From Hsuehochloa calcarea (lineage: Eukaryota; Streptophyta; Magnoliopsida; Poales; Poaceae), in assembly GCA_036346395.1 (NCBI GenBank), contig CM070599.1, positions 39,671,232 through 39,735,231 on the forward strand: 64,000 nt of DNA, written 5' to 3'. This document shows, piece after piece, positions 30,740 through 43,786 of this stretch. The notes under the pieces were generated by a model. It did not search any database. It was not told the DNA's origin and saw nothing but the letters and a program-made list of their open reading frames with translations. A program made the translations under genes and the position numbers. Each line of letters begins with the position of its first letter. Positions within the stretch are counted from its first letter, which is position 1.

Positions 30740-33640
30740 GCAGCGTGTAACTCTCTTGGCCTACCCATCCCATCCATGTATTTAGTCTAATGCTACTATA
30801 CTCGACCAAAATTCAGAGGTGGCCTCTCGGCCCTATATGATCCGCCCCTGGTCGAGTAGCAGTAGCAGGAGGAGTCTACGAAGGCTTGATGGTGATCTAA
30901 CAGGATCGGTCCGTCCGGGCAGGTCATCTGCAGGTGCAGGGTCGCTCTTTCGTTCCCGGGACGAGCGACGTCCGCTCGACCATAAATTGCCGTCAGGGGC
31001 CGCTGGGGGCAGCCGAACCAACGGCGCGGCCACTGCGAGCGCGCCTCGTGCCGCTCCCGGCCTCACCTAATTGTGGCGGAAGCTGTTCAATGCGTGCGCG
31101 ACTACATTGAATTGGCGCAACCATGGTAGACCGCGCGGTTTTAAGTCCACCGAGGAGTACACTCCTCCAGTTAACCGAACTTGTACCTAGGTAAACCATT
31201 GATTAGTTTTACACAGGAAGGAGTGAGTATACGAAAAGCCACAAGCTATCGACAGTAGCTAGAGGAAGCACGCGTGCATGCCAGGACGTAGCATGATTCG
31301 GTGAAGACGGGCGTGTACTTGGCCTCGGCGAGCTAGCTCAATGGGACGCGTGAGGATACGCCGTGCAATGCAAGTAGAAATTGGCCAACTGGCCTTGGAT
31401 GGATGGCCGGGGCAACCTTTGGAATTTGGACAGTGAGGTGGTTTTGACAAAAAGTAGGGCATGCAGGGAGCGTCGGTAAGCAAACAGAGGTCTAGCGTGC
31501 GCGGCGCACCCGGGTTTGTGATGGTTTGGACTTTGGAGGGGTTGGGTCACCCAACCTCACCCACCAAGTAGAGTATAGCTTATCTAGAAGGCCGGCCTGC
31601 AGGTGTGGTTTGAGACGACTCCTTTGAGACTGCCTGCTTCTTCTTCTGTACTGCTACCTGTACATCGTCAGACATTAGTGTTGTCTAAATCCCGAAGTGC
31701 TCTAAAAACCATAAAACTCCTTTGTGCTATTTTACTGTCCAAATTAACTGTGAACGATGGGATCACTTTGGCATGCAAATGGCCCAATCAGCGGCATCTC
31801 CGTACCAAAATGAAGAGCAAAGCTACTCAAATCAGTAATGTGCCACCCCGGAACAATGTACTACTAGTGCAGTAGGTGAGAATAAATGACCAACTTATAC
31901 AACTTGTCAAGGGTGTTGTCCCGGCTATTATAGTTAGGTAAAGGGATGTACTGGAGGTTTACATGATCCTTGTTCAGTGTTGAGTCGTTCACAATCAATG
32001 AAGAGAAATGGAACGTTGTAGTAAACAAGTACGTGGGCAGAGCGTAACATGAGTAATTCACCTGGTAAACATCAGATCGGCCGACCAATTTGTAGTTTTC
32101 CCATGGGTGCTCTCCCCGGCCCGCACGGGGGGAGCAATTGGGCCGACGTGCCTTAGCATAGCAGCCACGGTGGGCGATGATCTCGCAAAGGAAGAGACCG
32201 CATACGTGGCAGTGCCGCCGCCGTTCGGCAAGGCGATGCCCCCGTCGCGCGGCCCGCGGCAACTGGCCCATTTTTTTAACGGACCATTCATTTCTTGAGT
32301 TATCTAGATACATGCTATTGCAAAAGTTCTCACTTTCAAAATATAACACCGTAAAGTTCATTCTTCGAAATATATCATTGTTGAGTGTAAAATATTTGAA
32401 TATACCAATATGAACAAATTAAGATCATAATACTCCTGCCTTCCTCCTCATCCTCTTTCCTCGTTGCATCCTTCCTCATCCATGGCCGCTGCGCCACCTC
32501 TACGCCCAACCAGCGCCCGCTAGTGACCTCTAATCATCTTCTCTTGCTCTCTCACAGATTGCTCGAGTGGTAGCGGCGTCCACACCATGGACACAGTGGC
32601 AACGACCTACGCTAGCTCGTCGGGGAGACAACGACCCGACCGGTGGAGGGGGGAGAGGAATGCGACGGTGAGGAGGCCAGCGACAACAACGACCTGTGTT
32701 GTTGGAGGGAGAGGAAGGCGACGATGAAGAGACCGCCAACGGCAATAACCCGCTCTGGCTTAGCGGTGGTGACAATGAGGTGGAGGAGGAGGAGTAGTGG
32801 AAGGAGAGAGAGTGGCGGGGAGAGGTCGCAGAGGAGTAGTGGCACGATGGGGCGGCGACCATAGGAGGCGGTGGAGGAGGTGGGGACTTGGGAGGGTGGA
32901 TGAGAAAGAAGAATATGAGGGTATTTTGATCCATAATGATTTATATCCAATTTCATTAACTTAGGAGTTGTATATTTTGGAAGTGAAACCTTAATCTAAC
33001 TACCCTTTTTCTTTTGATAGAGAAGTTTGCGTGGCGGGTGGCAACTGGTGAGAATCTGGGCCGGCCGCGCTTGTGAAAGAAACCAACATGGGCACACGTT
33101 GGGGACGGAAACTACTGGGGCGTTTGGTCCTGATTTCTTCTCCGTGAATCTGACCCACTCACGCAGGTAACCAAGCAAGCTGGAGACTTCTCTTCCCTAG
33201 CCGCAGTGGTTTTGCTACTTCTTGTACCTTGTCAGTCAGGACGGACCCGATAATGTTGATTCCAAAATCTCAATAAACAGAACAAAATAGCTGAATATTT
33301 AGGTAAGGGTGAGAATTGGGGGAAGGAATTGGAAGAACATGGAAAGGGAAAGTAGATAGCTAATTAGGGTTTCAATGGATCGATAAAATATTCTATCGCA
33401 TTGGCGGCTGCTTAAATGACAATGCAGCAAGTCCACTCAGAGTTGCGACAGGAAGACAACGCTAAACACGACACAATAACGATAAAACCATCTAACGGAG
33501 TACAGTACATACTGAAATCGAACCCGTTAGATCTTCTTAACTCAAAAGAGGTATCGGACGATCTCCCTAACTGAAATAAAACTTCCTCTATTGAGTTGAG
33601 TCCGTGTTCAGTATCTTCGAAGATCTGACATACCAATCCT
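30740..33640. other. Intergenic region between PIF cluster and thioredoxin-like gene
   Basis: It contains no gene I can support. A GC-rich patch (32100-32270) and a G/A-rich patch (32630-32900) hold frames of up to 165 codons without recognisable domains or consistent frame usage. The stretch 32290-32440 is AT-rich. Confidence 0.4.
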
Positions 33641-33649
33641 TCCTCCTTC

Positions 33650-34110
33650 TAGAACCTTCCAGCCCCCACCCCACGCCGGCTCCTGCCTTCCCCTTCCCCT
33701 TCCCCTTCCCTTCTATTGCTCCTCCAAGTCCAGTCCAAATTCTCTCAATCCTCCCCAAATCCCTCTTCTAATCCTTCAATTCCTAGTTGATTCTTAACGC
33801 CATTCTCGCTTGGTGATTACGAGCGTGTGCCGTGGGTGTCCCGAACCTGGCCCTTCTGGCCGCCGCTGCCAGACGACCTCCTCTCGCTGGCTGCTGTCCT
33901 CACTTCTCCGCCTACTCACGTCTCTCGCCCTTGTCTCCCCCCGGCCGCCAGCAGCTGAGCCTGCCTCTTCCCAGTGGAGTTCAATACTCCTGCTTCTTTC
34001 CAGTGGAGAAACTGCCTCTTCAATCTCAAGATTTAGGAAGGTTATATATCCTGTCTTGGCTTCAATTGCAGGGTTTTGGGAGAAGCGAACTGCAGTAGCA
34101 AGCCCGACGT
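33650..34110 (+). promoter_or_regulatory. Pyrimidine-rich 5' leader/core promoter of the thioredoxin-like gene
   Basis: Tandem CCTTCC units at about 33686-33712 form a pyrimidine patch, common in grass core promoters and leaders. No clear TATA box is visible. The first in-frame ATG of the protein is at 34111. An upstream open frame of 88 codons (33832-34098) shows no similarity and ends before the start. Confidence 0.4.
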
Positions 34111-35395
34111 ATGGGCGAGGCAGGCAATGGGAAGGAGGAGGCCAAGAATACAGGCCTGGAAGGCACTGGCCTGTCGCTCCCAGGCGGCTCCCACGGCAAC
34201 CTTCGCAGCGCCGGCAGCGACCAGCAGCTGGAGCAGATGCTCGATTCCCTCAAATCCTCCAAGGCCCCGGTGAGTATAGCTTCTCCCCTGCACTCCACGT
34301 TTCACTCCTGTTCTTTTCTTTAAGAGCACACACGGAACAAATGCTATGCAATGCTAGACAACTCGAATCAGAGGTTGAGGCACTGTCAAAATTTTCTCCT
34401 TCAGTGCAACCGGTAGGGGCAATACTGAAATGGTATCACCGTGTTTCTTTCCTGTTACATGATAACCTTCACCTCTAATTTAGCCAGAAAATGAACATGA
34501 AGGAGAGACAGCACTAACGGGAAAAAACAATGTAGTGTTGTTGTTAAGAGTGCGGAAGAACTTCTGAGTCCATAGAATTTTGTTCTCTAGAAGTTTATTT
34601 TGATTAAACTCTTTGGCTTGTTCCCTTGCAGGCTGTGATCAACTATGGCGCCTCATGGTATGCGATAACTCTTGCCTGTGTACCTTTGTTTGTTCGAGAT
34701 GTGGAGAAGCTTACACTGTAACTACTAACTATTAAGAATGGTGCATCAATCTCTGGACAACTTGATTGATTTGCACACTATTCAGCTTATATGTTTTCGG
34801 ATTCAATTGAGTAATGAACAGTTGTTGGCAGTACTATGTCGGTATGTCCATGTTATGTGATGCTATAGTCAGTTTCATGCTGTATATAGAGTATATAGAC
34901 CTGCAAAGTTGATTTTTGCGAGGGATATGAGCTGACATTTTCCAACACTAGATTTATGTACTAAATTGGTTTGAACTCTGTATAAATTGTCTATTCACTA
35001 AGTATAGAAAGTTGTTCATTACTTGCTGTATAAAACAAGTACAAAGACAAATATACATAGCTCAGCAGTCTGCCTGGCAATTCCGTTTGGTATTGGTAAC
35101 AATATATAGGATACTGTTTCCCATTTCCTCGTAACCCTATGTGATTAACTGAACCCATTCCTGTCATTTACGCAGGTGTCGTGTTTGCAATCAGATTCTT
35201 CCATCCTTCTGCAGGTTCAGCAATGAATTCAAGAATCTTACTTTCATCTATGCCAATATTGATGAATGCCCTGAAACAACTCAGAACATACGATATACCC
35301 CAACCTTTCATTTTTACCGGGATGGAGAAAGGGTTGATGAGATGCTTGGTACAGGAGAAGAGAGACTGCATGATCGGCTGTGGCTGCATTCTTGA
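34111..35395 (+). CDS. TRXL3-3: Thioredoxin-like 3-3 protein (three exons)
   Basis: Exons are 34111-34269, 34632-34657 and 35176-35395, joined by GT-AG introns, giving 134 residues. The N-terminus GEAGNGKEEAKNTGLEGTGL, then LPGGSHGNLRSAGSDQQLEQ, matches plant thioredoxin-like 3-3. The second exon is only 26 nt and encodes AVINYGASW. The active-site WCRVC is completed by exon 3, so the Trp codon is split by an intron. The fold continues with FIYANIDECPETTQNIRYTP, containing the conserved cis-Pro, and ends DRLWLHS. Two redox Cys residues are present (C-R-V-C). Arabidopsis has WCGVC here. No transit peptide is evident, which suggests a cytosolic or nuclear protein. Its partner proteins are not known to me. 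From gene order it should be rice Os04g0560200. Confidence 0.93.
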
Positions 35396-35494
35396 TAGTG
35401 ATTTTGCCAGACTGGCTTGTGGGGCCACTGTTTTCATGTACTATTTATGCACAATCTTTTCAACTTTCCTATGGATCTTGGATCTGTAGTTTTG

Positions 35495-35579
35495 TTTGAT
35501 TCGGAAAGGAAGGACCATGTTAAGCTGATGAGTGCATTGTTTGATTTGGAAAGGAAGGACCATGTTAAGCTCATGAGTG
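35495..35579 (+). repeat. Tandem 40-bp duplication in the thioredoxin-like 3' region
   Basis: Two near-identical copies (35495-35534 and 35540-35579) of a unit containing ggaaaggaaggaccatgtta lie 100-185 bp after the stop codon, probably in the 3' UTR. They differ at two positions. Confidence 0.8.
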
Positions 35580-36656
35580 AACATTCTTGCTAATTTCTCT
35601 CCTAGAAGCCAATATCTTGTATTTTCAATTTTCACAGTTTATTGTCAAACTCTCATTCATTTGGAGAGCTTATACCTGTGTGTGTTGCCATATTTAGTGA
35701 TATAAAGCATTAGATCAAAACTGATGTACATGTGTAGCTCCCATGCTAACGTCAGAACTGAAGCAAGAACTTATCAGAAAGTCATCCAAAGAAGCAAACA
35801 TTTTTCAGTGTGCTGAATCAGACTGGCATATTTGCGACCAGTGCTGCTAACCATGGAAGTGGACTGATCTGATATATCTGAAATGCGCTGTTCACAAATT
35901 TGGATGCTGCTGCTTTCTTTCTTTTTCTTTCCTTTTTTTAGCGAGCTAGGTACTGCTTAATCAACCCTTTCTTTTCATCCTCTCAGAATACACTTTCACT
36001 CGCAGTCATTCATTTACTGAGCAGTCGGCAGTGATTTGTGAATACACGATTACACATCTTTCTCGTCAGGTGTCCTGCCTGGCTGCCTAACAATAGAACA
36101 AAGAAATGGACGATTCCTTCTAGCTAACTCCAGACCCTGACTGGAACTCTCATTGCTGCAACTCATTATTTTGCGGGCATATTATTTTGAGCATGGAAAA
36201 GAAACATCTATAAGAAGAAGAAAAAATACAACTAAAAAGGCGGACATGTTTTCCATTAAATTATCTAAAATTCATGTACATAAAGCTAGATAGCTCTTCC
36301 AATTTGAAATTTCGAATGAACATCTCAACCACAAGTATCTTCAAAGGATAAGCCGTAGAAATACAGACAAATTAGCTTTGCGTGATCTTCAGAATTCAGA
36401 TGCAGATACCATGCAAATCTGGAAGATCTTACTCAAAGTCTAATCTAATGTCATTGCGTCATCAAACAATCACCAAGTATGTGATGTGACATTGGTCTGG
36501 GACAAATTCAGCACATATTAACAGAAGCTCCATGCAAATGAACGCCATGATTGCCAGGTAGATATACGATTAACAGAACATACACAACAAATCTATCGAT
36601 CATATGCAGTCAGGCTCCTAAAAAAACAGTAGTCAGGGATCACGATGCAGCAAATG
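35580..36656. other. Convergent intergenic region
   Basis: It separates the 3' ends of the thioredoxin-like gene (+) and the LSD1-like gene (-). AT-rich, with no recognisable gene. It presumably holds both 3' UTRs and polyadenylation sites. Confidence 0.5.
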
Positions 36657-39316
36657 TTATGATTTAGAGACTCCCTCTTTCAACTTTGAGGGGGCGGATT
36701 TAGTTCTACTGCTGTTCCGCTCTGCCTTAATGGACGCAATCACAGCATCAGCTCCGGGACCAAGACCTTTCCTGCCAACTAATTTCACACCCAGTTTTTC
36801 ACAGAGGTAATGCAGCCTCATTTCATCACCTCCTCTAACCTCTCTTAGCTCCATAGCCTGCTGTCGTGACAGTAATGTGTAAACATAAAGTTGCTGTTGC
36901 TGGTTGAAATGTGACTGGAGCTGCTGAAACAACAATTTGTTTGAGTGGTGCTGGTCTGTCTTACCCCCTTCAGTTGCACCTTTCTTTCGAGGGCCACCTA
37001 GTTCCACCTTCAGAACAGCTGGGGATTTCGGATCAGAAGCTTTTTCGCCGAAAATGACCGAGAAGCTCCCAAATTCCAAGTCTGGTTGCCTAAACAAGTC
37101 CACTAGTAGAGCAGCACAAGCCTGTGTGTTTGTCGATGGACCCTTTTCCACTTTAGTCTTTGCTGCTCGAGCGTTGGCATGGAGAGTGATGTTAGCAGCC
37201 TCCCGCAAACCACTAATAAAAGCACCGTGCATTGTTGCTGGGTAACGCCTCGTGGTGGCCTCTCCAGCAAAAAACAGCCGCCCATCTCCAACACTTTCGG
37301 CTAATATGTCATAATCATCTCCCGATGCTCCAACAGCAACATGAGAATATGAACCTAGACTGAAAGAGTCTGTGCCCCATCTAGTACAAACACTCTGTAG
37401 AGGATCTGGGACCTCAATCCCTTGTGGTTCATAGATACCTGCGATACACAAGGTTCATCGTTTAGACAGAAACCTAGGGTTTTAAGCAGTCAAATCCATT
37501 GATACAACATGAATACATAACTATATATATTTCAGTGCAACTGTGGAGGTTAATGGAACCAAGAATTTTCTGTAACAGTCAGTTGCGAGATATGATTGAA
37601 TTACTACATGCTGCAGATACTCAGTTATACAGCAATGTAAATTTTGATGATAGAAGTTAAAGTCTCACCCCTCAGTATCTGAAGAACTGAGCTGACGGCA
37701 TCAGTTGGAGGTGTGGTTTCAAAGTTGTGGGCAGCTTCACCAGCAACCAATGCCATCAACAATGGACCACCAGCCACTGTTGCATAGCTATAGAACAGAA
37801 AGAACTCCCCTCGGCGACTTGGATCTTCAGTCAGATGCCCAAAGGTATCAAGGTCAGTGCTCCAGAAAACATGAGGAAACAACATCGCAACCTTGTTCAA
37901 CAACCCGAAGCCTAGCCTCTTTATACCATCAAGCTTCCTCTGTGGCAGCTCAGGTACAAACTTGATACCCCCATTTTTCAGAACCCCAAGTGGAACAGTG
38001 CACAGCACCATGTCCCCTTCATACACCTGCCCACCATTGACAACAACCTGCATCCCATCCCCTCCATACCGTACAGTGTGCACTGTCCTCTCGTAAACAA
38101 TCGGAACATTCTCTGCCAGGGCCTGCACAAGCCTCCCATTGCCGCCAGGCAAGAAGCAGTGATCTCCACCCATGTCATACGGATCATCCTGGTCCCAGAA
38201 TGCAAGGCTCAACCTTGACAACAATCCCGCATTGGCGTACTCCAGATTTGCTAGATGCCAATTGAACAAGTTCATCTTCTCCTGTGTGGAGACACCCCCA
38301 TCTGCCTGCTGTAATGTCTCAAGCGCCGCCCCAAGCGAGACATCCATTGCCACCTCACCCATGGACGCCCGCAGGTAGCTGGCCTTATCAAGAAGTTTGT
38401 TAAATGTACCCTCCACTTTCTTATCCACCTCCGGATCAACTGGTGACCCATCCGGCCGGTACAGTGGGCATTTGTCTCTGATCTTGTGCATCGGCAAGCC
38501 AAGCTGCTTTGCCACAACTCCCAGTGGGTTCCCAAATGTCCCGGTAAGCACGCTGCCGCCGAGGTCAGCAGCAGCTGAGCGCCCACCCCCTTCCATCTTC
38601 TTCGTGTACACGCGGCCACCACACCGCTTGCGGCCCTCCAATACGATCACTTTAAATCCAAACGCCACCAACTGCCGTGCCGCGGCGAGCCCGGCAAGGC
38701 CGGCGCCGACAATGATGACAGTGTTGGGCCTCGTCGGCTCCTTGGGGAGGCGCTCCTTGATGGCCGGGGCGATACCGAAGTTGACGTAGCCGTGGGAGAC
38801 GAGGAAGGTGTAGGCGGAGGTGAGGAGGTGGTCGCAGTGGGGCGGGATGAGCGACGCGAAGGCGTCCTTGGCGAGCCAGGAGTTGAAGGTCTCGCGCCAC
38901 CTCGTGAGGAGGTGGTTGCGGATGAGGATGTAGTTGACCTGCTCGATGCCGCCCACGTCGGAGACCACCCCCGCCTCGATCTCCTCGTCGGTGAGGGAAT
39001 CCGCCGGAAACCCGGCGGTGAGCGCGGTGACGGCCTCCGCGGTTGGTTCGCGGTTGATCACTATGATGTCGTCGGCGGCGGAGGCTGGGAGTGGCGGGTG
39101 GGCGGCAGGGGATGCGGCGACCGGCGCAGCCGGGGAGCCGGAGGGGACTTTGCGGCGGAACCCGGTGCGCTTGCGCTTGCTGGGGAAGGCGGGGTTTGGG
39201 AGGACAAGGGTGGGGGTGGTGGTGAGAATGGGGGTTGGGGTTGGGGTAGGGTTATGATTTGGGGGAATGGAGGAGATAAGGGGAAGGGGTGTGTAGGGGG
39301 GCGGTTGGTCGGACAT
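36657..39316 (-). CDS. LDL3: LSD1-like lysine-specific histone demethylase (two exons)
   Basis: Exon 1 is 39316-37669 and exon 2 is 37438-36657, with a GT-AG intron, giving 809 residues. A proline-rich N-terminus with a basic nuclear signal (KRKRTGFRRK, ~47-56) is followed by a SWIRM domain (~95-190, EQVNYILIRNHLLTRWRE, HGYVNFGIA). The amine oxidase domain has the FAD motif IIVGAGLAGLAAARQL (~201-216), GRKRCGGRVYT, and LLNKVAM, whose Lys matches the catalytic Lys of human LSD1. The C-terminal FAD contact is FFAGEATTRRYPATMHGAF. As in plant homologues there is no tower insertion. The family removes methyl groups from H3K4me1/2 with FAD, in the nucleus, and in plants affects flowering-gene silencing. 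The symbol LDL3 is inferred from rice gene order (Os04g0560300). Confidence 0.94.
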
Positions 39317-39683
39317 GGTCGCCGGCGGCGTGCGGCGGCAGGAGCGGGTTCGCCTGTTCGATAAACCTGGGTTTTAGATCGGTGGGACTCGTGCGAGTCG
39401 GAGCCATGGTTACGGGCCTGCAGCCGTGCAGCTTTGCAGGTGGAAGACGGCAACGGGGCAAAGCAACTAGACTTCCGCCTTCAAGTGTAGGATACGTAAA
39501 TTGAAACTATACAATACTACCTCTTCAAAGGCGGGTTATCAACTATTAAGTTCAGTCTTCAGAAGCTGCATGCCTTGGCCTCTCGCCTCTCGTAAGGCTT
39601 CAAAGGAGGTTCATGAGTACTTGCATCAGTCATAAAGAGATCGATAATACATCATACGTTAAGTACTTCATCAAAAGCAAAAA

Positions 39684-42660
39684 TGTAACATCCAAAATTT
39701 TTATTTCCAGATAAAAATAAAATTTAATTATTTTTTTGAAATTTTAAAACTTTTCCCCTATTTAGTTTAAAGCCAAAATAAATTATTTGTAAATTTAGTT
39801 ACCAGTTATGAGTTGAAAATAATTTTATTAAGTTCAAAATGATTCAAGGAATTTCGGTGAATTTTTCTATAATTTTTAAACTATATTTGCTATTTTCTAA
39901 AAGGCTATTTAATTTTTTAAATTTCTGTAATTCGAAAAAGTATGAAAATCCGAAAATCGCTTTAGGCCGAATCCTTTTCTGACCCATTTCCTCCAGGCCA
40001 GCCCCCTCCCACAGCCCACCTAGCTCGGCCCGTTCCCCTTGCTAGCCCGCTTCTCCCTCGCGCCCCCTTTCTCCATCTGCCTCGTTGCCATGGCAGGCCC
40101 ACTCGCCAACTCCTCCTCCTCCCACCGCCATCGGGCCCTACCTGTCGGCGCAGCCCCCTGCTCTTCTTCACCCCGTGCCGATGCTACACCGTCCACCATT
40201 GCCGCTGACGCGAGCTCCCGTCCAATCCCGCGTTTTCCTCCCCATTTTCGCACGCATTAAATGCCCCGATTTCGCCGCGCCCATTCCTCCTGTTTTCCTC
40301 ACCCTACTTGCCCCCGTCCCGCTGCTACCCATGCCCTACGCCGGAGTGTCGCCGCGTGCCCATGCCGTCGACCTCCTCCCTCTCTTCTCCTCAGTCCCTA
40401 TAAATAGGGGCATCAGACGTCCCTCTTTCTCCTCTCCCCTCCCACTCTCCATCGACTGCAATTGAAGCTCTTTGCCGTCACCGAGCGACACCGCCTCCTT
40501 CGTCCCCACCCTCGGCTTCGCTGTCGCCTGTTCTGCACAGTGCTCGCACCATCTCCCTCCGAGAGCCATCGGACCGCTGTCGCTGCCTTCGCCAGCATCT
40601 CGCACCGGCCACCTCGTCGTGCTTCGCCGTCGCTCATCGACTCACCGCCAACCACCTCATCGTGCTTCGCCGCCGCTACTTAGCGCACCAGGTCCGCATC
40701 GCCTTCTCCTCTTTTTGCGCGCTCGCTTAGCTCGTCGTGGCACGTGCACCGGCAAGCCCTTGGCCGAGCCGCCGCCGTCCTTCGGCTGACGTGGCTTGCA
40801 CATGCCAGCAACACCTCGCCTCGCTTGCCTGCATCACGCCGCGTGGAGCCTGCGTTAGCGCACACGTGGCTCAGCCGCTGAGCCGCGCGACCAGTCCACC
40901 GTGGATCGACGCAAAACCCGTGGACCCAGTCCATGGCCATGGGCCCACATGTCAGAGGCACAACATTTTTCTTTTTGAAAAATAATTTATCTGAAAATCC
41001 ATTAATCCCGCGACTGACATCAGCATGACGCAATAAATTAATTTTCCTTTAGAAAATTAATTCTGAAAATCCCCAATTTTACCATTTCATGTATTTTCAA
41101 ACTTCCGAGAGCATATTCCCCTTCGTTCGAGCTTTGATTCGAGTGATTCAAATTTTTTAATTCATATAAATTCAAGATCTATCTATCTATGTTGGAATTA
41201 TTTAATTTGGAGGTTATTTCAATTTATTTGAATTTTCTTTGTTTTCTCGTATATATTTCAACGACTCCGGGGAACCCGAATTATTCGAAGAGTTAGACTC
41301 TCAAGCTTTTGAGCAAGGTAAGTTATTTTTTTTTATCATATTTGAATCCCAGTATTTCAAATTATTTAAATTTCTATTTTAAATTATTATTACATGTGTA
41401 TTTATATTCAAGTATTTAAATTCATGTTTTAAATTATAGTTATTCTTAATTCCTTTGTATAGCCAAATGTTGCTATTGAAATAGCCATACCTTGATTACC
41501 ATAGTTAAAATCTAGTTGGTACATTAGTATGAACTAGAACACTATGGGAAAACTTGTGCTTAGTCAAAGCTTAGACAAAAATATTGAATTTGGGAAATTT
41601 AGCCAAAAAGTTCAACTATAATTTAAAATGATACTATGGTATTATCTTTACTATATAAATTTATAAAATGATTTTACTTGGTAAATAAAATAAAAATTAG
41701 TTTGAACTTGGGTGAAATAGACGTTTTGGATGGTGCACATTGATGCCCGAGATCGAGTTATTTCTATGATCGAGGCCCAATGGTTGTTTTGAAAAGTCAT
41801 CTAAGTCAATTAAGGACCGGTCTTTAAGCCGCATCTTGTCAAACCCTACAATACATGTTCTTATGACCCACTTTTATGTATTTCCACACGACGCAAGAGG
41901 GGGCTTAAATCCGGCAGATTTCTATCCAAAGGAAGTGGAACCTTAGCGAGATGGGATTGCGGTGAGATGATGCATTGTAAAGGTCTTGTGATAATATCTT
42001 AGTCGCACACCTTCGGAAGTGTGTGAGCGGACAATATAAGATGATTATCCCTTGTGAGTAAAGTTGTACAACCTTTGTAGAATGTAAAACTATTCGAATA
42101 GTCGTGTCCACGGTCACGGACATGCTGAAGTAAAGCCAATGCAAAGTTAGATTTTGGTTTTGTTTTTAAAAGATTTTATCAAATGATTTTGGATATCTTA
42201 TCCAATTGGGAAATTGGACGGTTTGCCATGTGATAGGATTCTTCACCAATTCTTGTATGAAGGTTATCTACTATAAAACTATCATTTAAAATTTGATTTT
42301 AGCTATAGAATAAACTACTTTAGAACTTAGTATAAATATTTAAATGGAAAATACCACTTTATACAAATTGAGTCATATAAGCCTTCATTTGATGAATTCT
42401 TGCATGCATTATAATCTGTTATTGGGTGTAACTTACGGAGTATATTTATTTGTACTCACCCTGCTTAATAAATTGTTGATCAGGAGCAGAGTACTACGTG
42501 GATGATGAGAACTTGGACGACTAGGTTACACCCCCAGACGACTGCCTGTGACGAATCGTGTGGTCTACCTTGCTCTTTTGCTTCCGCTGTATTTTGCTAA
42601 TTGGCTTTATACCCTTTTTGTAACAAACTTGAATTATAATGAATAAATCACGTATTATGG
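39684..42660 (+). mobile_element. Ty3/gypsy-type LTR (solo or truncated) upstream of the LSD1-like gene
   Basis: It starts TGTAACATCC at 39684. Like the LTR at 17745-20611 it has an AT-rich head, a GC-rich segment (39960-40900), an AT-rich body and an AATAAA near 42643. No gag, pol or primer site follows, and I cannot find a second LTR copy in the window. The right border is uncertain. The left flank is a run of A and no clear target duplication is visible. Confidence 0.55.
40397..40406 (+). promoter_or_regulatory. TATA box of the LTR promoter
   Basis: CCTATAAATAGGGG lies at the end of the GC-rich part of the LTR, in plus orientation, about 1.1 kb from the LSD1-like ATG and pointing away from it. 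Confidence 0.55.
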
Positions 42661-43014
42661 CTATACAATCATCTTTTATTTGACTTTATACATTAGCTGT
42701 TTCTGAACTAGTGTATGAAATACAGAGAATCTGAGATTATTTGCTCACGAGTTCGACAAAAAACAAGACAACACCAACTACTGTACAGGTTTCTGATAAC
42801 ATCATTCAGTGATTTTAGAAGAATGAATGGTACGGGGAAGTACAGAACCATCGACCATGCTTGATTGAAGAAAGCAGAGCTGTTATTTCAGAATGCTTCG
42901 AGAAGCAAAAAAAGAACTGATTAAGAAGATATAAACACATTGCTCACTCTTGAGTGACTATGGCTTCTTCAATCAAATGAACGTAGAACTACAACAACAA
43001 ATCAACATACAAGT
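42661..43014. other. Intergenic flank left of the Copia element
   Basis: AT-rich sequence without recognisable genes. It ends at the CAAGT target site of the Copia insertion. The part resuming after 55257 continues toward the fucosidase 3' end. Confidence 0.4.
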
Positions 43015-43786
43015 TGTTAGAATAGGACTCTATTATATCGGTTTCCTATTATATCATTTTTCTTATCTGTAACCCAATTGTACTCCCTATATATTACCCT
43101 TTGACCCTCTTGAATATACACACATGATTCATAACATGGTATCAGAGCATGGTTACCAACCTAGCTCTCCTTCCTTCCGCTACCATCACCGCCCGAGTCT
43201 GTCGTCGTTGTTCGTCCGAAGGCAGCGTCATTCGTCGCCACCCCGAGCTCGTCTGACGCCTCGCCGCTCCCTACTCCCTTGTGTGGTGTCACCAGAGTCT
43301 TCTCGGCGCTCTTCTGCCTTGAATTCGGCCGGCGCCGCCGCCGCTTCGGCTCCCCCGTGCGCCGACGCCGCCTCGGGTCCCCTCGGTTCCCCTCGGTTCC
43401 CCCATGCGCCGACGCCGCCTCGGCTTCCCCGTGCGTCACCGCTGAGCCGCCACCTTGGCTCCCTCGTGCGCCAGCGTCGCCTCGGCTCCCCCGTGTGTTG
43501 AGAATATCTTGATTCGCCACGCGCGCCCCGAAAAGAAGAATGGGAACCCTAGTTCCCCTGGCGCCAGCGCAGGGGTGACGGTCCCGACCGAACGGTCATT
43601 TTAAAGAAAGCAGGCGGCCGAATCGGCCCGACCCTTTCGTGTAAAAAAGAAAAAGAAAAAAGAAGAAAAGAAAAGAAAAAAAGAGAGAGGGAAGAGAATA
43701 GCAAGTCGCTCTAACCGCCGCACCGTCCAGCGCCGCCTGTTAGACTTTGTTGCCTTGGTCGCCGCGCCGTCCACCACCGCCTACCA

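Noticed and set aside
31864..32361. 165-codon minus frame with several Cys and His residues.
   Set aside because: No recognisable zinc-binding spacing. The opposite strand is equally open over the GC-rich part, and no splice or promoter context supports it.
32530..32956. Overlapping 134- and 114-codon minus frames.
   Set aside because: Low-complexity Ser/Pro-rich translation of a G/A-rich patch.
38792..39364. 190-codon Gly-rich frame opposite the LSD1-like gene.
   Set aside because: Antisense shadow of the GC-rich first exon.
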